A stretch of 64,000 bases of DNA, from positions 13,984,601-14,048,600 of the forward strand of contig CM072805.1 of assembly GCA_037013495.1 (NCBI GenBank), written 5' to 3'. The notes beneath the pieces are model-generated. The model ran no database searches. It saw nothing but the letters and a program-made list of their open reading frames with translations, and was not told the origin of the DNA. Shown piece after piece: positions 44,150-57,102 of this stretch (position 1 is the stretch's first letter; every line of letters starts with the position of its first letter). A program made the translations under genes and the position numbers. The DNA is from Hippophae tibetana. Lineage: Eukaryota > Streptophyta > Magnoliopsida > Rosales > Elaeagnaceae.

Positions 44150-47100
44150 GGTAGAACTATTTTTGTGGAGGCGTTAACACAACAGACCATCTTGTGTCAA
44201 TATGATCGCTCACGTAAAATACTTGTTTTGCATGAAGTGCTAACGTGAAAGGATCATCAGTGTGACTTATCTTGTATAAATTTACAAGGTTAAATCCAAA
44301 ATCATCTATTTTATATCCAACATTGATAACATCTTCAACCCAATCACACAAGAATAATGTTTCATGGAAGACCTTATAATCAAGTTCCCAAATGTCATGA
44401 ATTATACCATGATATGTTCTATCAGAAAGTACATGATTACCATCTTTTGAACTAGAAAATTGCATATTTGTGCAACCATCTTCACATCACTATTCTGATT
44501 TACTCGGACTTTGTCCCCTTGCTTGAGCAGTAAACCATGATCCATTAATTGTGAAACTAGAATATGATTTGACATCAAATTTTGGACCATGTGCAAGCCA
44601 TTTTAAACTTTCTATTATTTTATGATTGTGTTTGTTGAGTTCAACTCGAATCTATGCATACAAAAACATGAAATGTGTTTAAAATAAAGTTTTAAAACAT
44701 TGAATAGAAGTACTAATGAATTCTCGTATGACACTTACATGGTTGCGAAACCAATTAATAAGCTCTCACTTATGTTCATCATACAACCATTTTTCTCCTC
44801 CTTTTTTTTATAACAAGGATCGATCTTTAGTAAGTTTATATGAATTCTATAATGTTATTAAAGATATATCAATTAGATATCATTAATAGTTAAATAGAAA
44901 ATAATTTTATTTTAAATGAAAAGGTTGAAGCTATCATCACTTACTCTATGTACTGTTGTGCCTCCTTATTATTCACCAAAATGGTTCTGTGTGCTTTTTC
45001 CCATTGACTGCGATCAATAAACAATTTCTTACTTCCACCAAGCATAGGTTTACCTACTTGGATCATGTGACATTCTAAGAACAACTTGTGTGTAGGATTC
45101 CCAATTTCAGTGCAACTACTAAAGTATTCAGAACAAAACTCAATGGCCTCTTCAACAATGTAATGTTCCACCATGCATCCTTCAGGTCAATTTCTATTAT
45201 TTACATATCTTTAAGGACTTGTATGTATCTCTCAAAAGGATACATCCACCTTAAGTAAGTAGGACCACACAATTGAACCTCTCGAACTAAATGAACACAC
45301 AAGTGAATCATTATATCGAAGAAAGAAGGTGGAAAATATTTTTCAATTTGACACAAATTCTCTACAACATCTTTCTATAAAGAGTTTAACTTGCCAATTG
45401 ATATATATTTCTTACATATTGTATTGAAGAATGAACAAAGATGAATTATTGATAATTGAACAAAATTTCTTAAGTTGGATGAGTAACCATCAGGAAATTT
45501 CACACCCGCCAAACATTTACAAAACACATCCTTCTCTTTTGTTGACATTGTATATGATGTTGGTGGTAAGTATGTTCGATTATTATCATTTTCCACCCTT
45601 GGTGCCAATTCAGGTCATATGTCTAGTTTTTTTAAATCCAGTCTTGCCTTAATTCCATCCTTCATTTTTCCAGGTATACTAAGTAATGTATCAATCAAGA
45701 TCTCACATACATTTTTCTCAATATGCATGACATCCAAGATGTGACGAATGTGTAGGTCTTTCCAATAAAGCAATTCCTAAAATATTGATTTTTTATTCCA
45801 AAAACCATGATCTACTGATTTAGTAACATTTTCATTTCCACCCCTTTTATTAGTTGACCTCTTTCGTTTTCCTCCATTAGTGAGTTTTATTTTTTTCATC
45901 TTTCCATATCGTTTGAATTTCATTCCATTCAATTACCTTAATATCTCAACACCTCACAAAGGTCGAGGTGTAGGATCATGATCTTCTTCACCATCAAACG
46001 GTTTCTTTTGGTATCTAAACTTGTGTCTAGATGGAAAAAAATCTTCTATGTTATTAATAAGACATCTTTCGTCTGTGAAGAAGATAAGTTGCAAAAGTGC
46101 CATCACTACATAGAGGGCATCCTATATAACCTTTTATTATATGTCTTGATAAGTTCCCATAGGTAGGAAAATCATTAATTGTTCATAAAAGAACCCTCTT
46201 AAGTTAAAGTGTTCTTCTTTATGTTCATCGTAAACATTTATACAATCATTCCACAAGGTCTTTAAATAATCTATGAGAGGCTACAAATATACATCAATAT
46301 CAACAACAGGTTGTTTCACTCTTGAGATCAATAATGTTAACATCATGAATTTTCTTTTCATACACAACCAGAGAGGAAGGTTGTATGTTACCATAATAAC
46401 TGACCAAAAGCTATATCTATTACTAAGGGAACTGTATGGATTAATTTCATCAACAACAATGGCAAGAAGAAGATTGCATGGATCAGATGCAAATTAAGGG
46501 GATAATTATCTACTACTTTACAATTTGGAGAATCACAAGGATGACATAGCACCCCATCATCAGATTGATTATCCAAATGACAAGTCAACATCTTTGTTGT
46601 CTCTTTACTTTTGAACAACCTTTGAAAGTGAGGAATAAGAGGAAAGTACCAATAAACATTTACGGGCATGCATTTCTTAGATGTTGTCTCATTTGTAGCA
46701 TGCTTCCATCTCCATTCTTTACACATCGGACAATCATCTAATGTCTCATATTATTTTCTATAAAGAATGCAATCATTTGGACAAGCATTAATCTTATGAT
46801 ATTCCATGCCAATCGACTAAGAGATTTCTTTAGTTCATATATTAAAGATGGTAATTCAATACCCTCAAGAAACATATCTATAAGTACATTTAGTAATTTT
46901 GTGAATCCCTTGTCAGAAAAACCTTTTTTTCCCTTCACATTGTACAAATGAACCAAACCCGACATTTTAGTGTATTTCTTGCATTCTCGATACAACAGTT
47001 TTTCGGGATCTTCTAGAAGTTTTTTGAAGGTTTCGGGATCATCCTCATATAGTCCATCTTCAACACTATGAAACATATTTTCTATCTGTACATTATGATA

Positions 47101-47391
47101 AGACGTATATAATTCACTCACATTCTTATTTATCTCTTCCACATGAGTTTTATCAATATTTTCTCCATGATAATACCAAAATTTATAACTCAAATGAATA
47201 CCACTATGGATAGGGTGATACTTAACCTCATCAACATCATGAAATCGCTCATTATATAGGCATCGAATCATACTAATTTCATTATTACTATTTTTACAAA
47301 AAAATTCCAAGAAACTTTCAACTCTAGAAATATAGTCCTGCTTAATTCTACACTTTGACATCCAAGATTTGTTATTTTCTATTAATGACAT
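44150..47391 (-). pseudogene. CACTA transposase (TNPD/Transposase_21-like), decayed
   Basis: Read from ATG 47391 down. The Transpos_assoc-type start is NKSWMSKCRIKQDYISRVES with FWYYHGE and an acidic linker (47391-46738). The Transposase_21 part begins in 46726-46388: VYWYFPLIPHFQRLFKSKET and DGVLCHPCDSPNCKVVDNYP. Broken core follows to about 45700. DUF4218-like sequence: LPPTSYTMSTKEKDVFCKCL (45608-45375) and MVEHYIVEEAIEFCSEYFSS (45174-44941). DUF4216-like sequence: YHGIIHDIWELDYKVFHETL and FGFNLVNLYKI (44465-44157). TNPD-type proteins cut and move the element. Multiple stops and frame breaks, especially 46380-45610, rule out activity. Confidence 0.8.
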
Positions 47392-47399
47392 TAATCATA

Positions 47400-48170
47400 T
47401 TAAAAATGTATCTAACCAATATATTTTAGATATTATTATATATGAATTCCCTAATTATTAGAATATCTATCAAAACATTATATAAAAATAAATACATAAA
47501 AACCAAACATAACAAATATATACACATAAATATAATTATATGAGAATGATTGTAATTACTAATAATAATATGCCACATCATTTGAGTTGTTTTGAAATTT
47601 AAGATATATAAAATAAAATTTATATAACAATTTTGTGATATTTAATAGTTTTTTTTTTAAATAACTATACTACTTTAAACATAAATTTTTAATGAACATC
47701 ATATTGTTGAATCATGTCTTTCCCATTTCATATTAACAAAATTAAATAAATTAAAAACCAACCTTAAATCATAGTCATAAATATATAAATTTATTTCATT
47801 ACGAAAATTTATACAAAACCTACATAATAAAAATAATAACATACATATATATAATACAAACCCTATGTAATACAAAACTTTGTACATATAAATAATAAGA
47901 CATAGTATACAAAAAAATAAAGAAATATGAATAATAAGTGCATAGGATTAATAGAAATATTTAAAACATTAAATAAAGTGAAAAAAAATGAAAAAAATGA
48001 AGAAAAAATGGTGTTTTGTAAGTTAAAAAATGGGTATAAAAAAGTGGAAGAAGAGTGGAGGAGGTTTTGGGTTTTTGAGAGTTATGAAACTAGCGTTGGA
48101 ATACTGATTCTATCTAATGGGGATGAAAGAACACATCGAAAAGAAAATATCCATGTGTGTAGTGTCATTT
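47400..48170. other. CACTA copy 1 5' untranslated region
   Basis: AT-rich sequence between the transposase start and the subterminal repeat array. Open frames at 47699-47887 (minus) and 47927-48172 (plus, Lys/Glu-rich) have no recognisable product. Confidence 0.5.
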
Positions 48171-48450
48171 GACGTGTAGAATCGATGCTACACGTAGGAC
48201 ATAGTGTCAATTCTACGTGTCAACCGATGCTACACACGTGGATTGCGTCAGTTAACATGTAGGACCAATGCTACATCCTACGTGTAGCATCGGTTCTACG
48301 TGTCAATCGACGCTTGGGTAGTGTCCGTTGACACGTAGAACTGATGTCATGTAAGACTTAACATCGATCCTACGTGTCAACCGACGCTACGTCCTACATG
48401 TACCATCAATTTTACACGTCAACCGATGCTACAATCTACGTGTTTTAAGT
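48170..48450. repeat. CACTA subterminal repeat array (TACGTGT motif, both orientations)
   Basis: Short repeats based on CTACGTGTCAACCGATGCTA occur near 48208, 48295, 48370 and 48411, with inverted forms (GTAGAATCGATGCTACACG, GTAGCATCGGTTCTACGTG, GACACGTAGAACTGATG) between them. The block has more GC than its surroundings. In En/Spm elements, subterminal repeats bind the TNPA-type accessory protein and are needed for excision; that role here is inferred. Confidence 0.8.
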
Positions 48451-48550
48451 CAGTTTTTTAGCGAACTAACTTTAAATTCATTATAATTCAGTTTTTTCCA
48501 AAAATCGACTTTAAATCTCGACTTAAATGACCACTTTTACAATAATGATG

Positions 48551-48670
48551 GAGTGTCATAGCTTATACATAGTAACTTTCAACATTGGAAGGTCGATCAC
48601 CAGACCGAGCCATCAAAATGGTATACATTCTATATGATTGATACGTATACATGTAATGTTTTATATATAT
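48551..48670 (+). repeat. Tat 3' LTR, right part (truncated)
   Basis: GAGTGTCATAGCTTATACA, AGTAACTTT and CCGAGCCATCAAAATGG align with 7537-7607. Similarity weakens near the (TA)n tract at 48661. Confidence 0.7.
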
Positions 48671-48679
48671 ATATATATA

Positions 48680-50775
48680 TATGGGCCTCATATGAAATCC
48701 GTACAATTCATTCAATTCTCTAACTTCTCTCTATTGTTTAAGTAATAGATTTATGTAATTTTGAGGTAACCTATAGACTATAATGTAAGACACATACTAA
48801 TTTAAATATCTCCATATAAGTCATACATATACCTATAAGAAAAATATGATAATATAATATGATTAAGATGAAATGTTAGAATTTTTAATTTTTAAATAAA
48901 TAATGAAAAATAAATTAATTGAATATAATAAAATTAATATATATACATATAGGTTTGTTCAACTTTTATTAATTTTTAATATTTAAAAATAAAATCAACT
49001 TATACTTAATTAATTTCTCAACATTTAAAACCGAGAAATTAAATTAAAATGATTTAAATGGAATAATTTAAATCAACTTGGGTAATTTCTGTGCGCCACT
49101 AATTATTAATCTGTTAAAGTTTGCTCCTAAATAAGCCCACAATTTCTTTAATCGTTCGAGCGAATTGCTAATTATATCCATTTTTAAAAAATGGAAATAA
49201 ATGAAAATTATTTTCTATATCTCAAACTTTGATTAATTTTCACATGTCTTTCAACTTTTCAGTGTTGTTCAGTAAATCAAAACCATATTTTTTATCGATT
49301 TAAATTCAAAAAAATTTAAATTGAAAACGATCCAATGATTTATCAATACGAACTAACACAAATTTAAACAAATCAAATCTTTTTAACTTATTTATAAATT
49401 ATTATCATAACACAATATATATATATATATATATATATATTTTAATATTAAATGTTATGTCTCTAAAAATTTTTATTAATTATTGTCGTATTTAAAAGAA
49501 TCACTACAATAAAAAGTATGATAAAGAGCCAAACTAGTCCATTTATTTTGGCAGCTATTTAATACCATTTGTTTTACAAAAAGAGTACGTAGGTCATTTT
49601 GTTTGTTTTTAGGTCTTTAGGTCCACTTGTTTGTAAAATAGAGTTCATTTAAGGATATAATTTGATTTTATGATAATATTTTACTATATAAAATATAGGA
49701 AAAAATATTTTAGAGTCATATGGATCATTTAAAGTACTTTTGTTCATCTCCAACTACTTTATTCTTATTTTCTCCAATTTTTCATTCAAGCCAATTCCAA
49801 TATAATGGATTTTTTTTTCCTTATTGGTCTCTCTCTCATCTAAATGGTAACTGAATGTTAAAATATGAATAAATTTGAGTTAATTTTATTGTTTGATAAC
49901 ATTCAATAATTATAATAAGAAAATTTAATAGAGTAATAATATTTATTATAAAAATAATTGAAACTTCTATTTTATTTTAATTGAATAGAAGTTTATAAAA
50001 CTATTGATTCAAAAAGACATACAAAATATTTTAATAGCTAAAATTCAAGCTCAATATTGTCCATAATTATATTAGGGTTAAAAATACAACAAAGCACAAG
50101 GTAAATTATTGGGTTAGGGAATCAAAAAAATTCAACTAATAAATTACCTTATTGATTTTGATAAGCAATCTTTTTTTTAAAATTAGATTATCAACATATA
50201 TCATGAGTTAAGTATAATTTTTTAGTTTTAGTTTTTCAATTGGGAATTGAGCGAGAAACACAAACATATGAGATATTTTTTTTCTTCATGTAATTATGTT
50301 TTCTTTTTTAAAAATATATATGTTTTATTGTAATTTTTTTTACCCTTAACTATTGTCACACTTTTATAATGTGATATGTCTTTCACAATATTAATAATAA
50401 AATAGTCTTAAAAGAGTGAGAATTCCATACCTAGGAATAATTTCATGAAGATTAATTATTTTTTCAACTCAGGAGCAAGATGAGGGGTGAAGATGCCAAC
50501 TTATGGAATCTTTTTGCGATTTTTATACTAATTTAGTCAAACAGGTCTCACAAACGTGAATTAAGAAAATAACATAGTGAAAGTATAAAACAACATTCCC
50601 AATTCAACACACAACAAAAAATAGAATTAAGAAAGAGCAAACTATGGTAAACACACCGTGACAGTGAACTTCATTGGCTCCTGTCTAGGCTAGCAGTAAG
50701 CATAAACATAGCAAGTTATAACTCTACCAAATTATAGTTATTAAACCATTTCTAACCTTATTATTTGAATTATTT
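48680..50775. other. AT-rich spacer
   Basis: No recognisable gene or complete repeat. Contains a (TA)n microsatellite at 49412-49440. It separates the Tat composite from the older Athila-like element. Confidence 0.5.
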
Positions 50776-52001
50776 TGTGCTAATATATAATGAAAAATTT
50801 TAATTTGTGTTCAATTATGTCAATACAGGTAGAATCATGGAAAATAAGGTGAAAATGAGTCAAAAATAAGGAAAAATAGATCATGCCACAACAGGAAGGA
50901 AAATGGGGCCGCAATGAGCAAAGAGGAAAAATAATGCAATGATGATCATGCCATGGCGGAAAAAATATCTCTACCACGCAGGATCTTTGGTTGGACATTT
51001 GCTGGTGATCAAAGAAGATTTTGTCGCAGTGCACAAGAACCTATGTTGCAGCACACGTAGAAAGCAGATTGGATTTGGATAATGATCCTTATTTCCTATT
51101 TTTAATCTCAATACTTGGATATTTTTAGAGTTTAATCTAATGGTCCATATTAGGTTTTTTTCTTATTTTCCTAATAAGGCCCTAATTATGTATACAATTA
51201 AGAAATCAAAACCTATCAGCTGTCAAAAGGAGTGAAAAGAGAGAAAACGTTTAAGAGAAGATCAAAGAAGATATAATTTTGAGAAGATTTAAGAAAAGAT
51301 TAGTGCTAGAAATCAAGAGATTAAGTATATCTCTTCTTCTCCTCCTTTCTTTATCAATTTCTATGCCTTTCTTTATGAAAACTCCGAGCTTTATGAATTT
51401 AATTATGTCTAACTAATTTATTAATCGAGGGATCTTATAAACCCAATTTTTCTACATGTGATAATATAATATTTTATCCCAATTGTGATTTCAATTCAAT
51501 TATATTATTTAATTTGATTTATGCTATTAATTGTTTGGCCAATAATTGACTATAAAACAATTAAATATATTTGAGAGAATTATTTAATTTTATTTGGATT
51601 AAATAACATGCATATTTTTTAGACAGAGATATATGATTCTTATATATCTAATCAATAATTAATGATCTAAATCAATAGTATGCAATCTAATTGACATGAG
51701 AGTGTGTAGTTTAGATGGTAATTATATTGGAGAAACTTTTTGTGATTCACATGCTTAGAAAATTGGGAGATTAAAGATTCCTAGATCATATTCTCATATA
51801 TCTTTGTGGTTGTTGAAGTTTTGATATGATAATTAGTTGTCATTTATTTTCATTTTTTATAACTTTCTATTGTCCAAATAATATTTGTAATAATTATATT
51901 AGAAATTGGTTATAAGTTACACAATTCCTTGTGGAATTTTTATTCGTATTTATGTATATTATATTATTCACACGACTCATATACTTTCGGTTAGCATGTC
52001 A
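50776..52001 (+). repeat. Athila-like LTR (older element)
   Basis: Begins about TTGTGCTAATATATAATG and ends TTAGCATGTCA before a PBS-like sequence. Contains the Athila-typical ACAATTCCTTGTGGAATT block (about 51920). No second copy remains in the window, so the left edge is approximate. ORF 50780-51034 minus is chance. Confidence 0.55.
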
Positions 52002-52002
52002 A

Positions 52003-52028
52003 GTTTTTGGTGTTATTTCCAAGGAGTT
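52003..52028 (+). other. Athila-like primer-binding site, CpG-decayed
   Basis: GTTTTTGGTGTTATTTCCAAG corresponds to the GTTTTTGGCGCCGTTGCCGG of intact elements, with most C and G lost to T and A, a pattern expected of methylated-cytosine decay. Confidence 0.6.
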
Positions 52029-52099
52029 TGGTACTTAAAACGGATATCAATGATGATTATTACCCTACTAGTTTGGTCCTTTTAAATTTTGTTTTAGTG

Positions 52100-53270
52100 T
52101 TTCAGTTGTATGCCCAAGTTGAAAAATGATAATCTTGTTCCTTGTGATCTAGAAATAAAGAGTACCTTACACCAGTTAAGAAGGTAGTGATTAGCAGAAG
52201 ATCAATAAGGGATTATGGAAGAATAAGAGGATCCCACCTTCAAAGATAGCTAAGTTGAGAAATTACGTCACATATTTTTACCAATTTGAATGCGAATCAC
52301 TTTATGAAAGCATAGGAATGCTGCAAAGAGTTGTTAAGAAGTTGCGCACACCATGGTATTCTTACTTGGTTGTAAGTACAAACATTCTATAATGGATTAA
52401 TAGGGTAGATAAGGGCCACAATTGATGTTGCAATTGGTAGAGCTTTAATGAGTAAAACTCAAGAGAAATCCTTTGCACTACTTGATGAGATGGCATCCAA
52501 TAATTTCCAAGGGCCTATTAAAAGGCTAAACCCAAAGAGGGTGGTTGGAGTTGTGGATACAGACACCATAGCAACATTGCAAGCTCAAAAAAATTCGTTA
52601 CTATTGGGTTTAACTAAGTAGTTGGATGGTGGTAGTGTGAGGGTAAATATGGTACAAAAAAAATTCATGGTGTGTGAACATTGCAATGGACCTCATTCTA
52701 CTGAGGCATGTGGGAACCTTCCTAAAGTAGTAAACTATGTCAACAATCAAAACCGCTAAGAAAATCCATATTCAAACACATACAATCTAGGATGGAAAAA
52801 CCACCCAAATTTCTCATGGAATAATAACAACAATTATGGTGGTAATAAATTCAACTGTCAACCCTTCCCACCACTAGATTTTCAACAACCATAAAAACCA
52901 TAAACCCAAGAGAATATTCCACCTAGTGATAATGACGCAAGTGCTTTAATAAGAATGATGAAAGACTTCATCCATTTAGTAAATAGAAAAGTACATTGCA
53001 TAGAGTCCACTTATTGGGCTTCTATCCAGAATTTGGAAATCAAATGGGGTCACTAGCCCAAATGATAAGTCAAATGTCACAAGGTAACCTTCCAAGAAAC
53101 ACAAAAGTAATTTCAAAAAGAGAGGATAAAGAGCATTGTAAATTAATAACCTTAAGAAGTGTAAAACTTTAGAAGAGCAATAGGAAATTATAAAGAATGA
53201 GTAGGACAAATTGGACAAATATTACATTGAAATAGAAATAATTCAACCAAATAATAACAACCTATATAAA
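52100..53270 (+). pseudogene. Athila-like gag relic with zinc knuckle
   Basis: Pieces in order: SKIAKLRNYVTYFYQFECES, then after frame changes TFYNGLIG, RATIDVAIGRALMSKTQEKS, LLDEMASNNFQGPIKRLNPK, the knuckle CEHCNGPHSTEAC (CX2CX3HX4C intact, about 52675-52713), then NPYSNTYNLGWKNHPNFSWN. The tail runs to about 53160 with the LITLRS block. Stops (TAG/TAA) interrupt at many places. A gag of this lineage forms the retrotransposon particle; this one is dead. Confidence 0.75.
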
Positions 53271-54230
53271 TGATAAGTGCAATTTTATATACATTTTTAT
53301 ATCAATTCCATTATATTTATGTATATTTTATTACTATAATCAGTTAAAATTATTTATTTTGTAGTTATCAAAAATATTAATTTTCTAGATTTTTTGAGAT
53401 TTTTTGGGATTTTTATGAATTTTTTTAATGATTTTTATTTTATAGGATGATTATTATCATTGAAAGTAAGTGGATATACTTTGCACCTTATCCTATCCTT
53501 TTAACCATCGTTTCTTATCCTATGTTTTTGACATGGATGCACACTAATCCTATCTCTACCAAAATATTAGGAATCCTAGTTACATCTGGATTTGATTTTT
53601 ATATCATATAAATAGAAAACAACACCATATAAAATAAGGAGAGAATATGATAATATAGATTTAGATACCAAATTTATGGAATTAAGCTTTAAGAATTAAA
53701 AAAAAAGTTTCAAGAGACAATCAAGAGAGTTGAATATCAGATTCAAGAGTATTAATCATAAGATTTATTTTCCGTTCTTTCATTATTTTCATGAATTATT
53801 TTTTTAATATATTTTTTTCCACGAATAACTAATTTTATATTTGATTGTGGGTGATTTCAAAGCCTTTGGCCTATACATGGTTTGCAGTATTTAATAAGAT
53901 CTGTAATATTCAATTCAACTATTCTTTTTGATTATGTATGAATTAATTTGATTATTTAAGTGTACAATTAAATAATCAAATTAACATATCATTAACCAAT
54001 TTTCTTCATTTGGTACGTAATCGCTTAATCAATTTAAGTAATTAGTGATAAATAGTTTACAATGAAAATTGATAATCAGAATAATTAAATCAATCTTGTG
54101 TGTTTAACTTTGATCCAATTTGATTCTTTAAAAATTAATATTTTTGAATGATTAAATTTGGAGAGTTTATTCTAGGTTGTCTATTATAGTATTGTTTAAA
54201 TTAACTATTTTTTGAAAACCACATTAATTT
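53271..54230 (+). repeat. 5' LTR of nested gag-only element
   Basis: Aligned with 57103-58060 through the shared blocks listed for the element. The end is uncertain because no primer-binding site can be read. Confidence 0.6.
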
Positions 54231-54469
54231 TTGAGACATAAAAAATTATTTATTATAAGTATTTTATATATACATAAAAAATAAAATACAAAAAAAATTA
54301 GAAAAATTAGAAAAAAATTATTTAAATTCATTTATTTATTTTAGTTTATTATTATTAGTTTAGATTTATTTATTTTTATTTTTAATTTACTTATTTATTT
54401 TATTTTATTTATCTATTTGCCTATAACTATTAATTGTATCTTCTTTTTTCCATGAAGGGTTGAATATTA

Positions 54470-55300
54470 GGGGAGCATGAATACATAAATTGATGGAGTA
54501 TGCCCTATATATAATATATTTCCTACACCACCCTTTGAGCATCAACATGACAATTTGTACTATGCTAAAGCTATGGGTGGATTTGAAAGCCAGAGGACTA
54601 GGTATGATGCATATTATAACATGTATAATGCAAGATGGTGGGATCATCAATACTTAAGCTATTCGTATAGAGATGAAGTAGAGAATTTCAATATCACACC
54701 TAATTTTCATTCCACAACCAACTCCAACAAGTCGAGGTAAGTCTCTTGAGGATTTAGTTAATACCATCATTGCCATAACTTTTAAATTTTAGCAAGACTA
54801 CCAAGTGTATCAAGTTATCAAAGAATAGGAAATTTCAAGGATACCTTGAGATATAGGTAAACAAAAATTCAATAAGGAATCTAGCGGAGGAGTTTAATAT
54901 CACACCTAGCTTCCCAATGTCAATGCCACAATCAAGTCCAACCACTAAAGGTAAGTCTCTTATGGATTTAGTGAATACCATCAACGCAAATATTTTAAAA
55001 TTTTAGCAGAAGAACAATAAATTTCAAGGAGAAATCTTGAGATATAGGAAACCAATGCTACTACCAAAAACCTTGAGACTCAAATTGGCCAATTATTCAT
55101 AGTAGTGGAAAGACTAGAAGCACATACAATTGTTGAACTTTTCTCCCAAATAGATGCTAAACCTAGAGAAACCATCAATTCCATTATTATGGAGAGTGGT
55201 AAGCATTTAGAGAAGCTTCAAAGAATCCCTAGGAAAGATATATCCAAGGAAAAGGCTAGTTAAGAGAAAATACCATCACCCCCAAGGAATCTAATGTGAC
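54470..55300 (+). pseudogene. Gag C-terminal relic with internal duplication
   Basis: RYDAYYNMYNARWWDHQYLS (54555-54740) is a decayed form of the gypsy gag tail YDPYSNTYNPGWRDHPN. Then NFNITPNF and LEDLVNTI are followed about 205 bp later by EFNITPSFPMSMPQ and SLMDLVNTINANILKF, a tandem duplication (about 54681-54880 and 54886-55050). NLETQIGQLFIVVERLEAH follows near 55060. Several stops. Nothing resembling protease or RT follows. Confidence 0.6.
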
Positions 55301-57102
55301 CCCAAAGGTTTCAAACCTTCTTTTTTTATTGATGATCTTACTTTATCTTTCTGAAATAGGATTGAAAATTCAATGAAACAAAATCATGAAAAGGAAAATT
55401 TTGAGACATTTCTCACTATGTAAATCCATATATCTATTATGAAAGATATTGAGGAGGAACCTTGGTATGAAAAGTATATTAAGGAACTTTTTCTTACCAA
55501 GGACAAGTTTGAGGATAAAAAAAAGATAGGTATGGTGGAGAATATGTCTAGCATTCATCAAAGGAGACTACTAACAAGGTGTAAGGATGTAAATAATGAA
55601 CTGCTAGCTTAAAATTTCAACATCACGTGCTTCAAGATCTTTGATGACGATGGATGATAAAAGTGATAGCATCATGTTAAGGGCATAAACCAAACGCTTT
55701 GTGGGAGGAAATCTACCATATTTGTTTTTTACTCCCAACTTACTTTTTACATTACATATATGCATATGCTTACAATATAGACAATGCAATAGTTAGGTGT
55801 AGGGGAGTTTTAACAAATTACTATATTTATTTTTTATACTTTATTAGTTTAGCATATTTTAGATGCATGTTTTAGGATTATTATGCTCTAGGTAGCATAT
55901 TTTTTCGTTTTTATTAGGTGTTTAATGCATTCTTAGGATAGTTAGGATCAATAGAAAGGCTTAGAATAAATCATGTATTCTCTCTTTATTTTTTGACATC
56001 TGTCATGAAATTAGCTAAACAATGTTTGGTCAAAAAGGATGATGAATTTTGATAGTCTTCAAGTGAAGGTAACTTTAAGATAATTTTGCTTAAACCATGC
56101 ATGCACAATAACTAAATTGGTGATAGAATAATTTATATGCATGAACTTGCAAAAATTGTTGTCAATTTCTTGGAACTTTTCTATACTTTAATGAATAAAA
56201 ATAGGTTGCTAGAACTTGTCTTTAAGTGTATTAAGATGAATGCTAAATATATTTCTTGAAAAATTATTAAGGCAATAGGATTAACGTTTTTGGTTAAATT
56301 ATGCTACCCTTAATATTGTTATTCTTTCAAGAACAACCCATTCAAAGAACAACTTTGAACCAAACATTTTGACTATACTCTATAGTTCAAGAAAAGTGAA
56401 GCTGCACAAAAAGAGAATATATTCTATTAAAATGTTAACATAAGATTTAGGAGTGTCAAATATATTATAATTGTTTAAATGTCCAATATACAAAAATAGC
56501 ACTGCTATAATATGTTCCCAAATAAAAGAAGAAGAAGAAAACAAAAAATATATAATAATAATAATAATGATACAAGTTGAAAAGAATTATAAAAAGGACA
56601 GTGTATTATTCCAAAAAATAAACAATGAAATTTGACGCTCTTTTATTAACATGATTGGTCTTATGATAGTATTATTTATAGTTTTTTCTCTCTTATTCTA
56701 TGGACTCATGAACTTTTGTTTCTCCTTTTCCCTTTCATTTGATTAAACCGACAAATATAGCCACATATTACAACCAAATGAAAGATCTTTTTATTTTAAA
56801 GAATGCTTTTAGTGAGTGGAGATACAATTTTAAGAAAAAGCCCTTGGTATTCAATTTACCTCTAAAAAGAATAAGGATATTTTATGGGAAGGAACAATAT
56901 TTCTACTTTTTTATATTAGATGACTTCACTATTGCTAATTGATACTACATTACACACACACTTTGAGCATAATATCCAACATTTATTAGAATTTAAAACC
57001 ATAATATTGTTAAGCTCCTAAGATAAAATATCAGAAAACTTATTCTCTTAATTATGGGTGTTGGTTTTGCTCAAGAACTAGCAAAGAGTAGGTGTAGGTG
57101 TT

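Larger units (their letters stand above)
40877..48547 (-). mobile_element. CACTA (En/Spm) DNA transposon, copy 1
   Basis: The left end CACTACACCAAAACT (40877) and right end ...CCACTTTTACAATAATG (48547) are terminal inverted repeats; the right one is degenerate. The boundary is fixed by the empty-site homologue at 7524-7545, where AACGATAAATATA runs straight into GAGTGCC. Flanking ATA (40874-40876) and ATG (48548-48550) fit a 3-bp target duplication with one change. Subterminal TTTAAAGTCGGTT-like repeats occur at both ends. Minus-strand coding: transposase (47391 to about 44150) then a Ulp1-like protease (43321 to about 42100). Both are decayed. Confidence 0.85.
7429..48670 (+). mobile_element. 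Nested Tat/Retand-lineage Ty3/gypsy retrotransposon with five insertions
   Basis: This composite runs from the left LTR start (about 7429) to the point where right-LTR similarity fades (about 48670). The two ends match: AATTTGTGCC, then GAGTG, GCTTATACA, AGTAACTTT and CCGAGCCATCAAA occur in order at 7510-7607 and at 40848-40867 plus 48551-48618. The internal order is PBS 15463, gag, protease, RT, RNase H, second RNase H, integrase, 115-bp repeats, antisense ORF, polypurine tract about 40751. A second RNase H plus an antisense ORF is known for the Tat/Retand group. Insertions: pararetrovirus (about 7675-15150), solo LTR (15677-17424), Athila-like (24338-31822), LARD-like (33095-38920), CACTA (40877-48547). 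Without them about 11 kb remains. All coding parts are decayed. Confidence 0.8.

Noticed and set aside
47927..48172. Plus-strand Lys/Glu-rich ORF in the CACTA 5' region
   Set aside because: Sits between the subterminal array and the transposase start on the opposite strand, with no homologue recognised; probably chance.
48170..48450. Short repeats with spacers resembling a CRISPR-like array
   Set aside because: Repeats alternate orientation and vary in sequence and spacing; the position at a CACTA end explains them better.
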